DNA of 37,241 nucleotides from the NCBI GenBank assembly GCA_025359625.1, contig JANYFT010000266.1, forward strand, positions 1 to 37,241. The letters run 5' to 3'. Of the stretch, positions 1 to 10,494 are shown one piece after another; the first letter of the stretch is position 1; every line of letters starts with the position of its first letter. The notes under the pieces were generated by a model. It saw only the letters and a program-made list of their open reading frames with translations, ran no database searches and was not told where the DNA came from. The translations under genes and the position numbers were made by a program. This stretch comes from Ferruginibacter sp. (lineage in GTDB: Bacteria; Bacteroidota; Bacteroidia; Chitinophagales; Chitinophagaceae).

Positions 1-367
1 CTAATACTTCGTTTACCCTTTTTCTTTTTTCAGTAAAAGTCATTTTACTAAACATATCTAAAGGGAACATTACATTCTGTTCTACCGTCATACTATCAAA
101 CAAAGCAGATCCCTGAAACAGCATGCCTATTTGCTGGCGCAATAACTTTCGGTGTTCTTCATCCATGTCGGTAAAATTTACCCCGTCATAAATAATTTCG
201 CCGCTATCGGGTTCAAATAAACCCACCAGGCATTTTTGCAATACAGTTTTACCGCTGCCGCTGGTGCCAATAATGAGGTTGCATTTACCCGTCTCCACTG
301 TATGGCTTACATCATTCAAAACTACTTTTTCTCCAAAACTTTTTTTGATATTTTTAAATTCAATCAT
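1..367 (-). CDS. ABC transporter ATP-binding protein, MlaF-like (3' end truncated by window start)
   Basis: Minus-strand reading from ATG at 365-367 gives MIEFKNIKKSFGEKVVLNDVSHTVETGKCNLIIGTSGSGKTVLQKCLVGLFEPDSGEI...QIGMLFQGSALFDSMTVEQNVMFPL; Walker A GTSGSGKT and Q-loop present; directly downstream of an MlaE-like permease. Confidence 0.9.
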   Translation of the reverse strand, partial: MIEFKNIKKSFGEKVVLNDVSHTVETGKCNLIIGTSGSGKTVLQKCLVGLFEPDSGEIIYDGVNFTDMDEEHRKLLRQQIGMLFQGSALFDSMTVEQNVMFPLDMFSKMTFTEKRKRVNEVL

Positions 368-427
368 GCTGTTTGTAAATTGTATGTTTTAAGTTTTCAG
401 TTGCAGATTATGGATATTTATAACTTC

Positions 428-1171
428 TTAATGGGTTAACAATAACTGGGTTAATAAATAATCGGCAAATAAAAGCATCACACAACTTACCACCACACTC
501 TTGGTACTGCTGCGGCCAATTTCCAGCGCACCACCTTTTACATAATAACCATAATAAGATGGAATACTACTGATAATAAAGGCGAAGGTATAAGATTTGA
601 TAAGTGCAAATGTTACATTGTAGGGAATAAAATGTAGTACCAAACCCCTGTCGAAGGTATCGGCAGATATAATGCCCGATGCAACACCAGCAAGCCTTCC
701 TCCCCAGATACCCAATACCATGGAAATGATTACCAATAACGGAATGGTTAGCAGGGCAGCAGCTATTTTTGGCAGTATCAGATAAGCTTTTGTATTAATG
801 CCCATAATTTCCAATGCGTCAATTTGTTCGCTTACCCTCATGTTACCCAGTTCGCTTGCAATCTTACTGCCAACTACACCTGCCAACACAATACAAACCA
901 GCGTGGGTGCAAATTCCAGTATTACGGTATCCCTTACAATAGTGGCAATAGTCTCAAGCGGAATGATGGGGCTTACCAACTGGTAGGCTGTTTGCACGGC
1001 ACTAACAGCACCAATAAAAACAGAAATAATAGATACAATACCGAAAGAACCAATGCCAATATCATTGCACTGGTGCATAAATTCTTTCCAATACATTTTT
1101 AAATTCTCGGGCCTCGAAAACATGCCTTTAAGCATTAAAAGGTACCGGCCGAAATGGGTGAAAAAACTCAT
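428..1171 (-). CDS. MlaE family ABC transporter permease
   Basis: 247-aa membrane protein with MlaE/YrbE-type features (FIGAVSAVQTAYQL...VLEFAPTLVCIVLAGVVGSKIASELGNMRVSEQIDALEIMGINTKAYLILPKI). Confidence 0.92.
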   Translation of the reverse strand: MSFFTHFGRYLLMLKGMFSRPENLKMYWKEFMHQCNDIGIGSFGIVSIISVFIGAVSAVQTAYQLVSPIIPLETIATIVRDTVILEFAPTLVCIVLAGVVGSKIASELGNMRVSEQIDALEIMGINTKAYLILPKIAAALLTIPLLVIISMVLGIWGGRLAGVASGIISADTFDRGLVLHFIPYNVTFALIKSYTFAFIISSIPSYYGYYVKGGALEIGRSSTKSVVVSCVMLLFADYLLTQLLLTH

Positions 1172-1377
1172 TTTTCGTTTATATGTTTATGGTTACTATT
1201 TACGTTTACAGTTTATTTTTTATTGTTGAAGGCGAAGATAAATTTCATTTTGATACTTTTTTGCATGTAAATGTTTTTGGTGGTGAATAAATGTAAAGCC
1301 AAAAACAGTTTTGATTTGAATACTTTTCTGTATGTGAATAAACTTTCAATTGATATAAACAAAAAACAATAAACCTT

Positions 1378-3726
1378 TTACAAATCATGCGCCGTTTTTT
1401 TAAATTGTTTCCACCACACGCTTTTATTAATTGCTTCCTGTGTATTGGTTTCGCATTTCATTTGGGCATCCACAACTGCTATCAGCACCATATTAAAAAT
1501 GGAACGGAGGGAGCTTCCCAACTGCAGCACATGAACAGGTTTTTTTAACCCCAGCAATATCGGGCCAATAGCATCTGCACCGCCCACTTCCTGCAATAAA
1601 TTATAAGCAATATTGCCAGCAGCCAGGTTAGGAAAAATCAGTGTATTTACATCACCATCCAGCAATTCTGTAAAGGGATAATTATCTTTTAAAATTTCTT
1701 TATTAAATGCCAGGATGCCCTGTACATCGCCATCACAGATCAGTGTGGGGTCTTTTGCCTTCACCAGTTCTCTTGCCTTTCGTACAAGATTAGCTTCCGG
1801 CGAATCGCTGCTGCCAAAGTTAGAATAGGAGAGCATGGCAATGCGGGGCACAATATTAAATTGTTTAACCTCTTTAGCTGTAAGTAAAGTTATTTCTGCC
1901 AGCTCTTCGGCAGTTGGGTTAAAATTGATGGTGGTGTCTGCCAAAAACAAAGGCCCCCGCTTTGTTAGCAGAATGTACATACCTGCAATTTTTTTAACTC
2001 CTTCTTCGGTGCCGATTGTTTGTAAGGCAGGGCGAATAGTTTCAGGATAGCTTCTGGTTAAACCGCTGATCATACAATCTGCTTCACCTGTTTCCACCAA
2101 CATACATCCAAAATAATTTCTATCCCTCATCATCTTATATGCTTCATGTTTGTTAATGCCCTTGCGCTGCCGCTTTGCATAAAACAAACTACCAAATTGT
2201 TTGCGAAGGTCTTCATGTTCGTCAGCCTTGGGATCAATGATGGGCATATCGCCAATATCAATGCTGTTGCCTGCCGCTAATTTTAATATCCTTTTTGTAT
2301 CGCCCAATAAAATGGGATAGCCTACACCTTCTTCCACCACCAGTTGCGCTACTTTTAATATCTTGATATTTTCAGCATCAGCAAATACCACCCTCTTTGG
2401 ATCTTTCCTTGCTTTATTGCCAATTACACGGCTCAATTGATTGTCTAATCCCAGGCGTTTATTCAGTTCCAGTTTATAGGCCTCCCAGTCTGTAATAGGA
2501 TTTTTTGCCACACCACTTTCCATAGCGGCTTTTGCAACAGCCGGCGCTATGGTAGAAAGTAAGCGGGGATCCAATGCCTTTGGTATAATATAATCCGGGC
2601 CAAAAGAAATTGTTTTTTCATTGTATGCCAGGTTAACGATGTCTGGTACCGGTTCCCTGGTTAATGCCGCCAAAGCTTTTACTGCAGCCATCTTCATAGA
2701 CTCGTTGATGGTAGTTGCCCTAACATCAAGGGCACCACGAAATATATAGGGAAATCCCAGCACATTATTAACCTGGTTGGGATAATCGCTTCTGCCGGTA
2801 GCCATAATTAAATCTTTACGTGCTGAAACGGCCACCTCGTAAGCTATCTCCGGATCAGGGTTTGCCAGCGCAAATACAATCGGGTTTTTAGCCATGCTTT
2901 TTACCATTTCTGCACTTACCACATTGCCTACACTAAGACCAATAAATACATCTGCATCTTTTAAGGCCTTTACCAAATCGTAATCTTTAAATTTCTCCTC
3001 TACACAAAATTCTTTTTTAAGGTCTTCTACATCTTCCCTGCCCTGGTATAAAATCCCCTTTTTATCAAATACCATAAAGTTGCTGTGCTTTGCACCCAAC
3101 GACTCATACAGTTTCATACAAGCCATTGCAGCAGCACCCGCCCCATTTACCACTATACGCACTTTATCAATTTTCTTTTTCTGTAATTCAAGCGCATTCA
3201 GTAAACCGGCGGCAGATATAATGGCTGTACCATGCTGATCATCGTGCATGATAGGTATTTTTAACTGCTCCTTTAATTGCTGCTCTATATAAAAACATTC
3301 CGGTGCCTTTATATCTTCCAGATTAATGCCACCAAAAGTGGGTTCCAGTGCTTTTACAATCTGTACAAATTTTTCCGGATCAGTTTCGTTGATCTCAATA
3401 TCAAATACATCAATGTCTGCAAAAATTTTAAATAATACCGCCTTTCCTTCCATTACCGGTTTACCTGCTTCGGGCCCGATATTACCCAGCCCTAAAACCG
3501 CAGTTCCATTACTGATAACACCCACCAGGTTGCCCTTGGCTGTATACTTATACACACTTTCAGGGTCAGCGGCAATCTCAAGACAAGGTACCGCAACACC
3601 AGGCGAATAAGCTAAGGAAAGATCTCTTTGTGTTTTGGATTCTTTGGTGGGGATTACTTCAATTTTTCCAGGTCTGCCTTTAGCGTGGTATTCTAAAGCC
3701 TGTTGTTTACTTAATTCTTTTGACAT
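1378..3726 (-). CDS. maeB: NADP-dependent malic enzyme with C-terminal phosphotransacetylase-like domain
   Basis: N-terminal malic enzyme motifs ([55 protein letters not shown]) and C-terminal PTA-like domain. Start placed at internal Met ([24 protein letters not shown]) rather than ORF-track start 3777. Confidence 0.93.
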   Translation of the reverse strand: MSKELSKQQALEYHAKGRPGKIEVIPTKESKTQRDLSLAYSPGVAVPCLEIAADPESVYKYTAKGNLVGVISNGTAVLGLGNIGPEAGKPVMEGKAVLFKIFADIDVFDIEINETDPEKFVQIVKALEPTFGGINLEDIKAPECFYIEQQLKEQLKIPIMHDDQHGTAIISAAGLLNALELQKKKIDKVRIVVNGAGAAAMACMKLYESLGAKHSNFMVFDKKGILYQGREDVEDLKKEFCVEEKFKDYDLVKALKDADVFIGLSVGNVVSAEMVKSMAKNPIVFALANPDPEIAYEVAVSARKDLIMATGRSDYPNQVNNVLGFPYIFRGALDVRATTINESMKMAAVKALAALTREPVPDIVNLAYNEKTISFGPDYIIPKALDPRLLSTIAPAVAKAAMESGVAKNPITDWEAYKLELNKRLGLDNQLSRVIGNKARKDPKRVVFADAENIKILKVAQLVVEEGVGYPILLGDTKRILKLAAGNSIDIGDMPIIDPKADEHEDLRKQFGSLFYAKRQRKGINKHEAYKMMRDRNYFGCMLVETGEADCMISGLTRSYPETIRPALQTIGTEEGVKKIAGMYILLTKRGPLFLADTTINFNPTAEELAEITLLTAKEVKQFNIVPRIAMLSYSNFGSSDSPEANLVRKARELVKAKDPTLICDGDVQGILAFNKEILKDNYPFTELLDGDVNTLIFPNLAAGNIAYNLLQEVGGADAIGPILLGLKKPVHVLQLGSSLRSIFNMVLIAVVDAQMKCETNTQEAINKSVWWKQFKKTAHDL

Positions 3727-3926
3727 AATTTTTTTTAATATTCCTGTAAAATTTTGCAGGCGGCTGACAAATTTCAATTAAAAATTTTTCCTGCCATGTG
3801 GTGCTAACTTTAGCCCTGTTGCCACTATCAGGCTTTTATAAAACCGCAGATAGGGTATTATTTTAAGTAAATAAGTTGGCAAGTTACATAAATGATTTTC
3901 AAAGCAATTAACCGGCAGTGTATTAA

Positions 3927-4310
3927 TCAGGGAGATTTAATTTTCCATGGTGGGTTGGTCCTGTTGGTTCCTGCAAAATAGAGTACGATTTGATTATTAT
4001 CCGCATCCTTTAACCTGGCTTCTTTCCATAGCCAGGGTTTATCATTGGGAAGTTCTTCAAAAATAAATCCTTTGCTAATAAGTAATTGCACATAGTCATC
4101 TAAGTTTTTAACTTCAAAATAGATCCAGGTACCATCACCGATTGGTAAGGTATTAGTTTGGTGTAGCGAAAACGTGGCATCTCCTTCCGGGCATTGAAAC
4201 CTTGCATAATGAGGAAGCGATTTTACAATTAAAAGAAGCCCCAATTGCTCATAAAATTTAATGGCCCTTTCAACATCTATTACAGGAACTGTTATTTGGT
4301 TAAGGTTCAT
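3927..4310 (-). CDS. VOC (glyoxalase/bleomycin resistance) family protein
   Basis: 127 aa; MNLNQITVPVIDVERAIKFYEQLGL...FEVKNLDDYVQLLISKGF...KDADNNQIVLYFAG, typical VOC fold. Confidence 0.85.
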   Translation of the reverse strand: MNLNQITVPVIDVERAIKFYEQLGLLLIVKSLPHYARFQCPEGDATFSLHQTNTLPIGDGTWIYFEVKNLDDYVQLLISKGFIFEELPNDKPWLWKEARLKDADNNQIVLYFAGTNRTNPPWKIKSP

Positions 4311-4336
4311 TAAACTTATTTATCTTATAAAAAATA

Positions 4337-4525
4337 CTATTTGTTTGTTTCCAGATAAGAAATTAAATAAATAATCTGTAGCATAAAAATGAATGTGAGG
4401 CTAAGGGTAATGAGGGCAGGCAAAGTATGTGGAACTTTATTGATGCCGCACTCTTTACAGTATAATTCCATAGGATCTTTTATCGAAGCGTAGTTGAAAA
4501 AAAATGGTCTACAAATATCCGCCAT
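4337..4525 (-). CDS. Small hypothetical membrane protein
   Basis: 62-aa ORF with CKEC motif followed by one predicted TM helix (LPALITLSLTFIFMLQIIYLISYL); fills the gap between two same-strand genes. No family recognised. Confidence 0.35.
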   Translation of the reverse strand: MADICRPFFFNYASIKDPMELYCKECGINKVPHTLPALITLSLTFIFMLQIIYLISYLETNK

Positions 4526-4565
4526 TATGAAGACTGGTAAAGAGTAGAGTTGTTAGATAACCCCG

Positions 4566-5756
4566 TTAGGGCAGGGGCTCTGCCCCAAACACCGCCATCA
4601 TACCCATACCAATTTCAATGGCACCTTCATCAATATTAAAAGTAGGCGTATGCACACCAATAGAAATACCTTTTGTTTTATTGCCTACACCCAGCCTGAA
4701 AAAACAACCCGGTACCTGGTGACTGTAATACGCAAAATCTTCTGCACCCATTCTTAGTTCTGTTTCTTCTACATTATCTGCGCCGAGATAGGCTTGGCCT
4801 TTTTTACGGGCTGCTGCATTTAGTACTTCGTTGTTCAATACAAAGGGATAACCAACATCAATTTTAAGCTCAATTTCTGCGCCCATACTGTGCACTAACT
4901 CCGTCGCCATTTTTGTAATCAGTTCATGCGCCTTAAAACGCCATGTTTCATTCATCGCCCTGAAAGTGCCCATCAGCTTCACTTCAGAAGGTATCACATT
5001 GGTTGTGTGGCCGCCCTGAAAAGAAGTAATGGATAATACAGATGGATTAAAAGGATCATTGTTTCTACTGATAATTTGTTGTAAGCTGATGATTAAATGG
5101 GATGCAATTAAAATGGCATCTGCAGTATTTTGTGGCGCTGCTGCATGGCCGCCTTTTGCACGAATGGTAATATAAATTTCATCAGCGCTTGCCATTACCA
5201 TGCCACCACGAAAACTTAGTTTGCCTACCTCCAAACCAGGGTGAACATGCAGGGCAAAAATATTTTGTGGTGCAGGATTTTCCAGTACACCTTCTTTAAT
5301 CAATAAACTTGCACCACCCGGATTTTTTTCTTCTCCCGGTTGAAAAATCAGTTTCACGGTTCCTTCCCATTCGTCTTTTAAAATGTTCAAAATTTTAGCG
5401 GCACCCAACAGGCAGGTAGTGTGAACATCATGTCCGCACGCATGCATAATACCCGGCCTGGTTGATTTGTAAGGCACATCATTTTGTTCTGTTATGGGCA
5501 GCGCATCCATATCACCTCTTAAAGCTACTGTCCGTTTATCAGGGTTTTTGCCTTTTATTAAACCAATAACACCTGTAGTTGCTTTTACTTCAAAAGGAAT
5601 ATTTAAGGCAGTTAATTGCTGCTGTATGTAGGCAGAAGTTTCAAACTCTTTATAACTTAATTCCGGATGTGCATGCAGGTAATGTCGCACTTCAATAAAC
5701 TCAGGGGCATATTGTTTGGCTAAATTTTTTATCTGCTTTTGTAAAGGTTCGCTCAC
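4566..5756 (-). CDS. M20 family amidohydrolase/peptidase (N-acyl-amino-acid or hippurate hydrolase type)
   Basis: 396 aa; LRGDMDALPITEQNDVPYKSTRPGIMHACGHDVHTTCLLGAAKIL, FQPGEEKNPGGASLLIKEG, FALHVHPGLEVG, RMGAEDFAYYSHQVPGCFFRLGVG. Confidence 0.93.
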   Translation of the reverse strand: MSEPLQKQIKNLAKQYAPEFIEVRHYLHAHPELSYKEFETSAYIQQQLTALNIPFEVKATTGVIGLIKGKNPDKRTVALRGDMDALPITEQNDVPYKSTRPGIMHACGHDVHTTCLLGAAKILNILKDEWEGTVKLIFQPGEEKNPGGASLLIKEGVLENPAPQNIFALHVHPGLEVGKLSFRGGMVMASADEIYITIRAKGGHAAAPQNTADAILIASHLIISLQQIISRNNDPFNPSVLSITSFQGGHTTNVIPSEVKLMGTFRAMNETWRFKAHELITKMATELVHSMGAEIELKIDVGYPFVLNNEVLNAAARKKGQAYLGADNVEETELRMGAEDFAYYSHQVPGCFFRLGVGNKTKGISIGVHTPTFNIDEGAIEIGMGMMAVFGAEPLP

Positions 5757-5878
5757 GGTTGCAATGTTAGTATTGTTAATTTGTAAATGGTCAGGGTAAA
5801 TAGTGAAAGATTGATTAGTATTTAAATATCGGTTGTTTTTAAAATTTACAAGATCAGGTTTCGCCCTGGTCTCAACTG

Positions 5879-6343
5879 TTAATTATTGCTATCTTTTTCT
5901 TTATCTTTTTCCGGTTTTATTTCGATGATTTCCGGCAAAACATAAATATTGTTGGCCACCATTTTGGTGCGGATAATTTCTTTCCTGTATTTATCTGCAT
6001 CTTCCTTTTCCAGAAAATTGCCAAACCTTATCTTGATATATGGCGGTTGAAAACTCATGTATACTTTTTGCTCCGGAAATTGTTGCAGGAGTTGGGCTCT
6101 TAATTTCATGGCCGCCGGGCGCTCACTGGTACTTAACAACATTAGCCGGTACCCTTTTGCAGACCTGGGGCCTAACGAATATGTTTCATTTAAAGCGGCT
6201 TCTTTTTTGGCAAGCACATCCAGGCGGCTATCTTTAAAAACCGTTATTTTTCCTTCGGTGGCTGTATCTTTTACTGACACTGTTTGTGCTGAAGCCTGCC
6301 ATGCAAAAAAAACAGGTAGCAAAAAAGAAAATATTTTTTTCAT
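5879..6343 (-). CDS. Secreted SPOR domain-containing protein
   Basis: Signal peptide MKKIFSFLLPVFFAWQASAQ and C-terminal SPOR-like region (GYRLMLLSTSERPAAMKLRAQLLQQFPEQKVYMSFQPPYIKIRFGNFLEKEDADKYRKEI). Confidence 0.8.
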   Translation of the reverse strand: MKKIFSFLLPVFFAWQASAQTVSVKDTATEGKITVFKDSRLDVLAKKEAALNETYSLGPRSAKGYRLMLLSTSERPAAMKLRAQLLQQFPEQKVYMSFQPPYIKIRFGNFLEKEDADKYRKEIIRTKMVANNIYVLPEIIEIKPEKDKEKDSNN

Positions 6344-6371
6344 AATTGACTATTGACAAAAACTGTTCCGG

Positions 6372-7034
6372 TTAATTTTGTTGGGCAGCTTCATTTACTA
6401 TTAGAATGCTGCTGCTGCACCCCAACCTGGTAGCGCCGGCTGCAATTAATTGTTTGGCAAAAGTATAGGTTTTTATGCCACCGCTTGCTTTGATTTGTAT
6501 TTTGTCTGCCAGGTGTTTGCGCATTAATTGTACGGCTTCAACGGTTGCGCCTTTTTCTGCATAGCCAGTTGATGTTTTCATAAAATCAACTCCTGCTGCC
6601 CCATAGAGGTCGCAACATTTTATGATCTCTTCATCAGTAAGTACACCGCTTTCAATAATTATTTTTATCATTTTGTCCCGCTTGCGCACAATGGGTAAAA
6701 TGGCATTTATCTCACCCGCTAAAAACTGCCAGTCATTATTTTTTATGGCGCTGATATTAATCACCAGGTCCAGTTCATCTGCCCCGTCAATGATGGCCAA
6801 TACGGTTTCTGCTACTTTTGCTTCTATGGCAGAATAGCCGAAGGGAAAGCCAATAACGGTGGCGGTTTTAACGGCAGTGCCGGTTAGTGAGGCAGCGGCT
6901 TTTTTTACAAATAGCGGCGGCACACATACCGCAGCGAAATGATATTGTATGCCCTCTAAACAAAGTTTTTCTACATCAGTAATGAGCGTAGTTGGTTTTA
7001 AAACTGTATGGTCAATATAGCGAGCGATATTCAT
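6372..7034 (-). CDS. deoC: Deoxyribose-phosphate aldolase
   Basis: 220 aa; IDHTVLKP, VCVPP, TVIGFPFG, DELDLVINI, FMKTSTGY, IQIKASGGIKT, all DeoC motifs. Confidence 0.95.
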   Translation of the reverse strand: MNIARYIDHTVLKPTTLITDVEKLCLEGIQYHFAAVCVPPLFVKKAAASLTGTAVKTATVIGFPFGYSAIEAKVAETVLAIIDGADELDLVINISAIKNNDWQFLAGEINAILPIVRKRDKMIKIIIESGVLTDEEIIKCCDLYGAAGVDFMKTSTGYAEKGATVEAVQLMRKHLADKIQIKASGGIKTYTFAKQLIAAGATRLGCSSSILIVNEAAQQN

Positions 7035-7387
7035 ATACTACAAATTTACTGATTAGGGAGTAATGAAGAATAGAATTGCTATAAGTTGAACAAGCTAAAA
7101 TCCCGGAGGTTGATGGTAAAAATATTGTATGATCCTTAAATAAAAGACAGGGGTCAAATATTTACCCAATAACCAGCGTTTGCAAATGAATTTGTTATGG
7201 TCAATTACCACAGGCTTCAGCCCTTGATAAAGATGTAATAACTATTTGGCTTAAGGCAAAACAACTTCACTCCGCAAAAGGAGATATAGATTTTGGCTAA
7301 AGCCTCAGAAATTTCTAATATCAATTTCGGCATCCAATCATTTACTATATTTAGTGACTGATTAAAAGTTTACCAAAATTATATAGT

Positions 7388-10300
7388 ATGAAAAAACTGC
7401 AATTTTTATGTGTCCTTTCTATGCTTATCCTCAACGCACGGCAGATTAATGCCCAGGTTACTTACCCGATAAATGATGTAGCCAATTATAGAGAAGGCTG
7501 TTATGCTTTTACTAATGCTACCATTGTTACCAATGCCCAAACAATACTACAGAATGCTACGCTTGTTATTCGCAAAGGAAAAATTGAGGCCGTGGGCGGT
7601 AAAGTTATTGTGCCAAAAAATGCAGTTGTTGTGGATTGTAAAGGCAAATATATTTATCCTTCATTTATTGACATCTACTCGAATTATGGCACCGAGCCCT
7701 TGCAAAGGTCAGGTGGTGGCGGGCCCAGGGGGCAATCTCAATTTGTATCCAATACAAAGGGCGCTTACGGATGGAACCAGGCCATCAGGTCTGAAAACGA
7801 TGTGTCTAAAACATTTGCCGTAAATGATGCCAAAGCAAAAGAATTGCGGGGCATTGGTTTTGGTACCGTGCTTACCCATCAGATGGATGGTATATCCAGA
7901 GGTACCGGTGCCATAGTAACGCTTGCCAATGAAAAAGAAAATGTAGTAATGCTGAAAGAAAAAGCATCTGCGAATTACTCTTTTAATAAAGGAAGTTCCA
8001 CCCAGGATTACCCCACCTCACTCATGGGTTGCATTGCCCTGTTACGGCAAAATTACCTGGATGCCCAATGGTATAAAACAAAACCTCCCGGAGAAGGCAC
8101 CAACTTATCGCTACAGGCTTTTTTGGATAATCAAAACCTGCCGCAAATTTTTGAAAGTACAGATAAGTGGAGCGATATACGTGCAGATAAAGTAGGGGAT
8201 GAATTTGGGGTACAATTTATTATCAAAGCCGGTGGTAACGAATACCAGCGCATCAGCGAAGTAAAAGCTACCAATGCCTCTTTTATTGTGGGCTTAAATT
8301 TTCCACAGGCAATGGAGGTAGAAGACCCTGCTGATGCAAGATTTGTTTCGCTGGCCGACCTGAAACATTGGGAACTGGCACCCACCAACCCTGCCGCATT
8401 TGAAAAGGCTAATATTAATTTTGCTTTAACGGCCAACGGGCTGAAAGAAACTGGTTCTTTTTTCGGCAACCTGCGGAAAGCAATGCAGTTAGGCTTAAGC
8501 GAACAAAAAGCGCTGGACGCATTAACAAAAACCCCGGCTACATTACTGGGCATGTATGATAAAGTAGGCAGCCTGGAAGCGGGTAAAATTGCCAACTTCC
8601 TGATTGCATCGGCACCGGTTTTTGCAGAAAAAACAATTGTGTATCAAAACTGGATACAGGGTAATAAATATACCCTGAAAGAAGATGGCTGGAAAGATAT
8701 CCGGGGCAATTATACTTTAATCATCAACAATGTTTCGCATAAATTATCTGTGAAAGGAGAAGCAGGAAAACCATCAGCAGAAATTATTGAAACCGATACC
8801 ACGAAGGTTGACTTGTCCATAAAAGATAAACTGGTGTTGATGGTAATTAATTATAAAAAAGATAGCGCTAATGCTGCAAGGTTAAGTGGTGTAATAAGTG
8901 AAGATATCTGGAGCGGAACAGGACAAACAACTAACGGAAGCCCCATAAGCTGGAAGGCAGAAAAAGCCGGTAGCCAGGTGATGGGTGCAGACACGGTAAA
9001 GAAGAAAAAGAGTGATTCCCTTGCAACAAAAAACGGTATGGTCACTTACCCTTTTAACGGCTATGGGTTTACAGAAAATCAACAACAGCAAAATATTTTA
9101 ATAATAAATGCAACCGTTTGGACAAACGAAAAAGAAGGTGAATTAACCAACACAGATGTGCTGATAAAGAACGGAAAAATTGCAGCCATCGGAAAAAATT
9201 TAACCGATGCTGCTGCCAAAATAATTGATGGTACCGGCAAACATTTATCGCCGGGTATTATTGACGAACACTCGCATATTGCCAGTAGTGGCGGCCTGAA
9301 TGAATGTTCGCAATCTGTTACTTCTGAAGTAAGGGTGGGTGATATCCTTGATCCGGAAGATATTGATATATACCGCCAGTTAAGCGGCGGTGTTACGTGC
9401 AGTCATATTTTACATGGCAGTTGTAATACTATTGGCGGACAAACACAGTTAATAAAACTTCGCTGGGGTGCCAATGCAGAGCAAATGAAATTTGCCCGTT
9501 GGGACCCGTTTATAAAATTTGCTTTGGGCGAAAATGTAAAGCGTTCTTACTCGTCGGCCAGCAACCGCTTTCCAGATACCAGGATGGGTGTGGAAGAAGT
9601 ATTGATGGATGCGTTTACCCGGGCGAAGGATTATGAAAAAATGGGTGCAGGTAAAAGAAGAGATCTGGAGCTGGATGCACTGGTAGAGATAATGAATAAA
9701 AAGCGGTTCATTACCTGCCACTCGTACGTGCAGAGTGAGATCACTGCAATGATGAGAGTGGCTGAAAAATATGGCTTTACGGTAAACACATTTACCCATA
9801 TTCTGGAGGGCTACAAAGTAGCGGATAAAATGAAAGCGCATGGTGCCAATGCATCTACCTTCAGCGATTGGTGGGCTTATAAAATGGAAGTGGTAGATGC
9901 TATTCCGCAAAATGCTTACCTGATGCAAAAGGCAGGCCTTAATGTGGCCATCAATTCTGATGATCCTGAAATGGCCCGGCGGTTAAACCAGGAAGCTGCC
10001 AAGAGTGTGAAGTACACAGCTATGAACGAAGAAGATGCTTTAAAGATGGTGACGCTTAATCCCGCCATCATGCTGCATGTAGCAGATAGAACAGGAAGCA
10101 TTAAAACGGGGAAAGATGCAGACCTTGTTTTATGGACTGATAACCCGTTAAGCATCTACGCAAGGGCAGAAAAAACAATTGTTGATGGGATCATTTACTT
10201 TGATGTTGAAAAAGATAAATTATTAAGAGAAGGCATTGTAAAAGAAAGGGCAAGGCTGATACAGAAAATGATTGGCGCCAAAAAAGGCGGAGAGAAAACA

Positions 10301-10414
10301 TTGCCTGCTGCCCCTTCTTACCGGGCAAAAAATTATTGTGAAGAAGATATCCATAATGATAAGACTTTCTGGGGAAGAATAGACGAAAATAATCTTTCAA
10401 TTGACAATCAATAA
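7388..10414 (+). CDS. Secreted amidohydrolase family protein, two tandem amidohydrolase-like domains
   Basis: 1008 aa with signal peptide MKKLQFLCVLSMLILNARQINAQ. Domain 1 has the fold signature (NATLVIRKGKIEAVGGKV...; TKTPATLLGMYDKVGSLEAGKIANFLI) but no HxH; domain 2 has HLSPGIIDEHSHIASSGG, ITCHSYVQ, FTHILEGYKVADK, INSDDPEMARRL and LNPAIMLHVADRTGSIKTGKDADLVLWTDNPL. Confidence 0.9.
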   Translation: MKKLQFLCVLSMLILNARQINAQVTYPINDVANYREGCYAFTNATIVTNAQTILQNATLVIRKGKIEAVGGKVIVPKNAVVVDCKGKYIYPSFIDIYSNYGTEPLQRSGGGGPRGQSQFVSNTKGAYGWNQAIRSENDVSKTFAVNDAKAKELRGIGFGTVLTHQMDGISRGTGAIVTLANEKENVVMLKEKASANYSFNKGSSTQDYPTSLMGCIALLRQNYLDAQWYKTKPPGEGTNLSLQAFLDNQNLPQIFESTDKWSDIRADKVGDEFGVQFIIKAGGNEYQRISEVKATNASFIVGLNFPQAMEVEDPADARFVSLADLKHWELAPTNPAAFEKANINFALTANGLKETGSFFGNLRKAMQLGLSEQKALDALTKTPATLLGMYDKVGSLEAGKIANFLIASAPVFAEKTIVYQNWIQGNKYTLKEDGWKDIRGNYTLIINNVSHKLSVKGEAGKPSAEIIETDTTKVDLSIKDKLVLMVINYKKDSANAARLSGVISEDIWSGTGQTTNGSPISWKAEKAGSQVMGADTVKKKKSDSLATKNGMVTYPFNGYGFTENQQQQNILIINATVWTNEKEGELTNTDVLIKNGKIAAIGKNLTDAAAKIIDGTGKHLSPGIIDEHSHIASSGGLNECSQSVTSEVRVGDILDPEDIDIYRQLSGGVTCSHILHGSCNTIGGQTQLIKLRWGANAEQMKFARWDPFIKFALGENVKRSYSSASNRFPDTRMGVEEVLMDAFTRAKDYEKMGAGKRRDLELDALVEIMNKKRFITCHSYVQSEITAMMRVAEKYGFTVNTFTHILEGYKVADKMKAHGANASTFSDWWAYKMEVVDAIPQNAYLMQKAGLNVAINSDDPEMARRLNQEAAKSVKYTAMNEEDALKMVTLNPAIMLHVADRTGSIKTGKDADLVLWTDNPLSIYARAEKTIVDGIIYFDVEKDKLLREGIVKERARLIQKMIGAKKGGEKTLPAAPSYRAKNYCEEDIHNDKTFWGRIDENNLSIDNQ

Positions 10415-10494
10415 AAGCCTGATTGGTCAAAAAATACCAGAAAAATCATTCAATTTTAAAAGCGTTTAGTCTTCAACGACAAAAAATAAATAGT

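Noticed and set aside
3727-3777. N-terminal extension of the malic enzyme ORF (MKFVSRLQNFTGILKKI)
   Set aside because: Upstream in-frame codons; family proteins start near [14 protein letters not shown], so the later Met is more likely.
4561-4590. GGGGCTCTGCCCC hairpin at the 3' end of the M20 gene
   Set aside because: Lies within the last codons (GAEPLP-stop) with no following T-run; too weak to call a terminator or regulatory element.
9449-9928. 159-aa minus-strand ORF
   Set aside because: Fully antisense to the active amidohydrolase domain, whose catalytic motifs lie on the plus strand.
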